This document shows positions 56,290-60,000 of a DNA stretch of 60,000 nucleotides, piece by piece. The notes under the pieces are model-generated. The model saw only the letters and a program-made list of their open reading frames with translations. It had not been told where the DNA came from and did not search any database. Positions within the stretch are counted from its first letter, which is position 1. The number at the start of each line of letters is the position of its first letter. Position numbers and translations under genes: made by a program. The stretch comes from Hydractinia symbiolongicarpus (Eukaryota > Cnidaria > Hydrozoa > Anthoathecata > Hydractiniidae): assembly GCF_029227915.1 (NCBI RefSeq), contig NC_079887.1, positions 15,995,650 through 16,055,649 on the forward strand. The letters are read 5' to 3'.

Positions 56290-56443
56290 GAATGCTGCGG
56301 TTCCAAAAATATCAAATTTTGATTGCTGACAGTTGACGCACACTTATTATAGTAGTATTTTTATAACATCTCTTATACTGCGCATGCGTTGATTTTTAGG
56401 GAATTCCCCCTTTCTACTCATTTGCTGCATACTTTGATGTGTG

Positions 56444-56603
56444 CGTAGACTATTAGTGAATTGCGCTAGAATTTGTTAACTCGTTTTTGTATGATTTTTG
56501 ATGACGTCACTGCACTGCATGGATTATTAGGGACACTGCCTTGCTATGCACTGATTATTAGGGAATAACCCTTGATAGACATTGATTATTAGGGAATAAC
56601 CAT
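56444..56603 (+). repeat. Dispersed ATTATTAGGGA motifs at the Polinton edge
   Basis: At least three copies of GATTATTAGGGA (two extended as GATTATTAGGGAATAACC) near 56521, 56551 and 56583, with a related CTATTAGTGAATT near 56450. They lie just outside the last Polinton ORF and could be part of its terminal repeat. No matching inverted copy was found at the left side. Confidence 0.4.
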
Positions 56604-58043
56604 GGCTAAGCACTGCATGGTCTTGGATGGTACCGGTAAACGGGGATCAGTTGTGCTTGACTGTGACGTGCGCGTGCGCGTATGCGCGACTGCGCCAGAA
56701 GGAACATTTTCCTATCTCTAATGTTTTTAACCTGAAATCCCATCCTAATATTCTAATAAATCATATTCTTATAAAACAGCGTGTTGTCAAACCTCATCTT
56801 AGAGATGAGGTCTGCGATAGAGCACAGCTTAGACTCTGAGAGCAGCCTTATGACAATCTAAAGACATTCTCAAACTTTCTACCATCCGAAGGACACTGCT
56901 TCTAATCATTCTGTTGGGATGATAAGCGGTAGTTGGAGATACTTGTGCGTTTGTACAGTTCCTCATGTTATCCTGATGTGAACATTTTTCAACCTGCATG
57001 CTCAGGTACCCCTATAGCCTCTCTGACTATAGTCCGTAAATATCATTGTCAAGCAAATAGACTATGGTTTTCCATCGGCTTCCTTGTGGATGGATCTAGT
57101 ATAATATAGACCATTCATAAAAAGACGCAGTTTCCTCTTTTTTTCGTTCCCTGCTTCTCGGATAGTGAAATCATTGTTGATGAGTAAGTTACACCATGCA
57201 GGTCTAACGCTTATAGACATGATAAAAATACTTCAAAGACTGTAGGTTTGTCATCTATAATGTAAAGTTGCCTCACTGCTTTTTCATGCTCCTTTATACA
57301 AATGAATGTCCCCTAAAACGAAAGGGGCAATACAAAAGTCCAACTGCGGCGAATGGCCTCTTGGTATTACTGTCTTCGAGACATCTGTGCGATTCTGCGC
57401 GAGTTACTTGGCAAGCTGAGCAGGTACTAGAATAATGGCAGAGTCAGGTCAACTTTGCAGTGCATTGACAGCTTTTGGCATCTTTGACATCTTTACCAAC
57501 TATTGATAGTCCATGTCTACTGCCATATTCAATGCATAATTGGAAAAATGGAAGTGCCTTTACACTTCGACAATAGTTTTATCCAATACAAGATTTCTTA
57601 CTTCACGGTAGGATTTGTCCAAGTGTGTGACGGGTATGGAGACTTGATATTGGTGCCTCGGGAATCAACGGCCATTCTGACTACATATTGAAGTTGATAT
57701 TGGGAGAATCACCACACCTACAAGCCGAAGAATTACCTCTAAAGGCTTCATTAATCTAAGGAAAAAGTGTAAGAGCATACGCTGTGTTCATCTGCGGCTC
57801 TCATACAAAGGCAAAATCCTCACTAATTGGTTCATTAGGATATAACTACACATGTAAACAAATTTTACTACAAAACTTTAAAGCGATTGTGTTCACAGTA
57901 GGGGAAGTTGGTAAGCATATAACCAATTTTCAAAAGACTTTGCAGCATGCGGTAAGCCCTTATGAATATTTTTGTCATGTTGAGTGTATATATGCTACCA
58001 TTATGAACATCCACATCGGAAAAATCTATGACTATTACAACAT
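56604..58043. other. Unassigned region between Polinton and LINE
   Basis: Mixed composition with a CG-rich patch at 56660-56695. Several short frames (56627-56839, 57503-57691, 57784-58080) show no domain. A search by eye for a packaging ATPase or protease was negative. It may be decayed Polinton DNA or host intergenic DNA. Confidence 0.3.
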
Positions 58044-60000
58044 CTTTTTTTTATTTATTATATATATTTCGCCAGTATAAAAGTATGCATACATATAAAT
58101 TACAATGCTAGTTGGCATATAATAACGGCAGGAGCAAGTAAAAGACACAACGTGTCTTATCATCGAGCCCCTAGTGTTGCGCTTCTATAATAATACTTAT
58201 GAAGTATACTTTCCTATATTTACAAGAGTAATGTTTTCTCTCACTCTCACTCTCAGTTTTTTTTATGTGTTACACTATCTATTCTAACAATAATTTCTTT
58301 TGTCGATAACTGTTCCCAGTAACTTAACTTTTGTTACTTTTTTAAAAGAGATAAATGTATCAATATGCTCCGTATTTTCATTTAAGAATGAATTCCATAT
58401 AACGGGACCTCTGTGTCGAATGGAAAAAGTAGTAGATTTAAGAATGGTTTATGGAATAATAAAATTACTTTTTGCATACCTGGTATTGTACCTATGCTTG
58501 ATATTGGAAAATTGATTTGTGAAAATTGTAGGTACCAATCCATGTTTAACTTTAAACATGAACTGGAGAACTTGGTGCACGTTCAATTGAAAAATATTCA
58601 GTACTCCAAGTTTATGGAGAATTGGTTGCGAGGGTGTGTATCTGTTCACTCCAAATATTATTCTACAAGCATGTTTTCGTTTATTATATAATTTATGTAG
58701 TTTAGTTTGGTTAGTGCTACCCCATGCAATGTTAGCTATGTATGAATGAAAAATGCAAATCACGTAAGCAACGAACATTCAAGTATGGTTTCGCTTTATA
58801 TAGGACTCCAATATTTTTCGCTATTTTATTTTCTAAAATGTTGATATGATCTCTCCATGATAAAGTTTCATCAAGATAGACTCCCAAGAATTTTACATGT
58901 TCTTTTCACATTAATGTCATTCAGTTTTAAACATGGCATCTTCAGGGGGGGGATTATCAATTTTAGATGGCTTAGAAAAAAGAGCGTAATTAGTTTTATT
59001 TATATTCAGGGAAAGTTTATTTGCTTTGAACCATTCTGCAACATATTTTAGTTCTTGGTTTACTGTATCAAAGACAATTTTTATGTTGCTATGTGAATAA
59101 AATAAGTTAGTATCATCAGCGAATAAAATGAAATTAAGAAATTTGTGACGAACAATGTTTATCGTTAATATAAATTAATAAAAGAAGTGGTCCCAGAATA
59201 GAGCCTTGCGAAACGCCACATCTTATAAGTTTCAGGTCAGTAGATTCAGTTCCATACGATATACATTGTTTTCTGTTGGTTAAGTAATCTTTAAACCAAT
59301 CGAGTTTGTTATTTCGAATTCCATAGAATTTAAGTTTTGATAGTAAAATATCATGTTTTACTGTGTCAAAAGCCTTAGAAAGATCGATGAATATTCCGAG
59401 TGATAAAAAAATTTCATTAAAGCCATTTGTGATCTTACTTACTAGTTCCAATACAGCGTGATCTGTGGAATGTTTTTCTTAAAAACCAAATTGTTTAGCA
59501 TGTAGAATGTTTTTGTCAGTAAAATGTTTGTATATTTTATTATACATAATTCGTTCTAACATTTTTGAAAAGCATGGCAAAACAGAAATTGGTCTATAGT
59601 TAGAAACTTCAGATTCATCACCCGCTTTGAAAATAGGTGTTACTTTGGCAATTTTTAATTCGTCAGGACATCTACCCCTTTTTAGGGGTAAATAAATAAT
59701 ATGAAAAAGAGGCTCCTCGATAATATCAAAAATACCTTTCACAACATTTACGTTCATTTCGTCAATCCCTGCACTTTTATTAATTTTTAAACTGTTGAAC
59801 GCGTTTCGTAGTTCTTGACGGGTTAAGCTAGAATGTTTCATAACTGGATATGTGTCGCTTAAGTAGAATTCAAATAACATGGAACTTGGCGGAATTTTTT
59901 CTGCTAACGTTGTGACGACATTCACAAAGAAATCATTTAACTGATTTTCAACGGCTGTTCGATCAGAGCATAGTTCTCCATTTATTTTTAATTGTTGGTG
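58044..60000 (-). mobile_element. CR1/Jockey-type non-LTR retrotransposon, 3' part
   Basis: Minus-strand LINE whose 3' end is an A-rich ATATATATAATAAATAAAA tail around 58044-58070. A 3' UTR of about 220 bp with GAGAGTGAGAGTGAGAG precedes the tail; the reverse transcriptase lies upstream and runs off the window edge. Endonuclease and ORF1 are not visible here. Confidence 0.8.
58284..60000 (-). pseudogene. Reverse transcriptase of the LINE, broken and partial
   Basis: Minus-strand order: SAGIDEMNVNVVK and VTPIFKAGDESEVSNYRPIS (fingers); a TAA at about 59477-59479 inside the usual GFR..HST motif; IFIDLSKAFDTV (palm motif A Asp); GVSQGSILGPLLLLIYIND (motif B); FILFADDTNLF (motif C, FADD) after a frameshift near 59130; further shifts at about 58920; then the C-terminal region TPSQPILHKLGVLNIF and HRYNTRYAKSNF, a TAA, and continuing sequence with RHRGPVIWNSFLN to TAG at 58284-58286. 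The C-terminal NTR...GP.IWN pattern fits the CR1/L2/Jockey superfamily. The N-terminus is outside the window. Confidence 0.85.

Larger units (their letters stand above)
42442..56343. mobile_element. Degenerate Polinton/Maverick element
   Basis: A block of roughly 14 kb (about 11 kb without the nested Helitron) with visibly higher GC than its flanks. It holds the hallmark set: protein-primed family B polymerase, retroviral-type integrase, major capsid protein and probable minor capsid protein, plus many short ORFs. Most recognisable genes have stops and frameshifts. The packaging ATPase and adenovirus-type protease expected in Polintons were not found, and no terminal inverted repeats or 6-bp target duplication could be identified, so both bounds are the limits of recognisable genes only. 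Left-hand genes read rightwards; integrase and capsid genes mostly read leftwards. Confidence 0.85.

Noticed and set aside
57784-58080. Possible packaging ATPase with a Walker-A-like GSHTKAKSS
   Set aside because: Lacks the GK[ST] core, has no Walker B, and has no similarity to A32-type ATPases.

Overview
This is eukaryotic, AT-rich, intron-bearing DNA. It most resembles a cnidarian, probably hydrozoan, genome: three animal-type signalling or metabolic genes with small exons and canonical GT..AG introns lie in roughly two-thirds-AT DNA full of Helitrons, MITEs, SINEs, a LINE and a decayed Polinton/Maverick. The phylum is inferred; the species cannot be read from the window.

Layout. (1) 1-12273, + strand: the 3' 20 exons of a G-protein-coupled receptor kinase of the GRK2/3 (beta-ARK) type (end of the RGS domain, complete AGC kinase domain, PH domain, short tail). 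Its introns hold two minisatellites and a perfect 93-bp inverted repeat. (2) 12274-17066: intergenic, with a broken THAP-domain fragment. (3) 17067-21136, - strand: a complete nine-exon branched-chain alpha-ketoacid dehydrogenase kinase (BCKDK, about 404 aa). (4) 21629-29366: a repeat-rich tract with four Helitron-like elements, two of them abutting head-to-tail. (5) 32187-39185, + strand: a five-exon PP2C phosphatase of the PPM1D/Wip1 type (about 504 aa), with a tail-to-tail pair of tRNA-derived SINEs in intron 1 and a TA-flanked MITE in intron 2. (6) about 42442-56343: a degenerate Polinton with visibly higher GC. It holds a protein-primed DNA polymerase B, several small ORFs, a BRO-like gene, a retroviral-type integrase, a major capsid protein, a coiled-coil/membrane protein, a probable minor capsid protein and a packed array of small minus-strand ORFs. 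Nearly all the recognisable genes carry stops or frameshifts. A 2.85-kb Helitron sits inside it, exactly at the major capsid start codon. (7) 58044-60000, - strand: the 3' part of a CR1/Jockey-type LINE with a broken reverse transcriptase.

The three host genes look intact within the window and functionally independent: receptor desensitisation, mitochondrial branched-chain amino acid catabolism, and stress/p53-type dephosphorylation. The mobile DNA looks dead or non-autonomous. The most notable feature is the family of Helitron-like elements sharing one 3' hairpin terminus, including a tandem pair and a copy nested in a virus-like Polinton.
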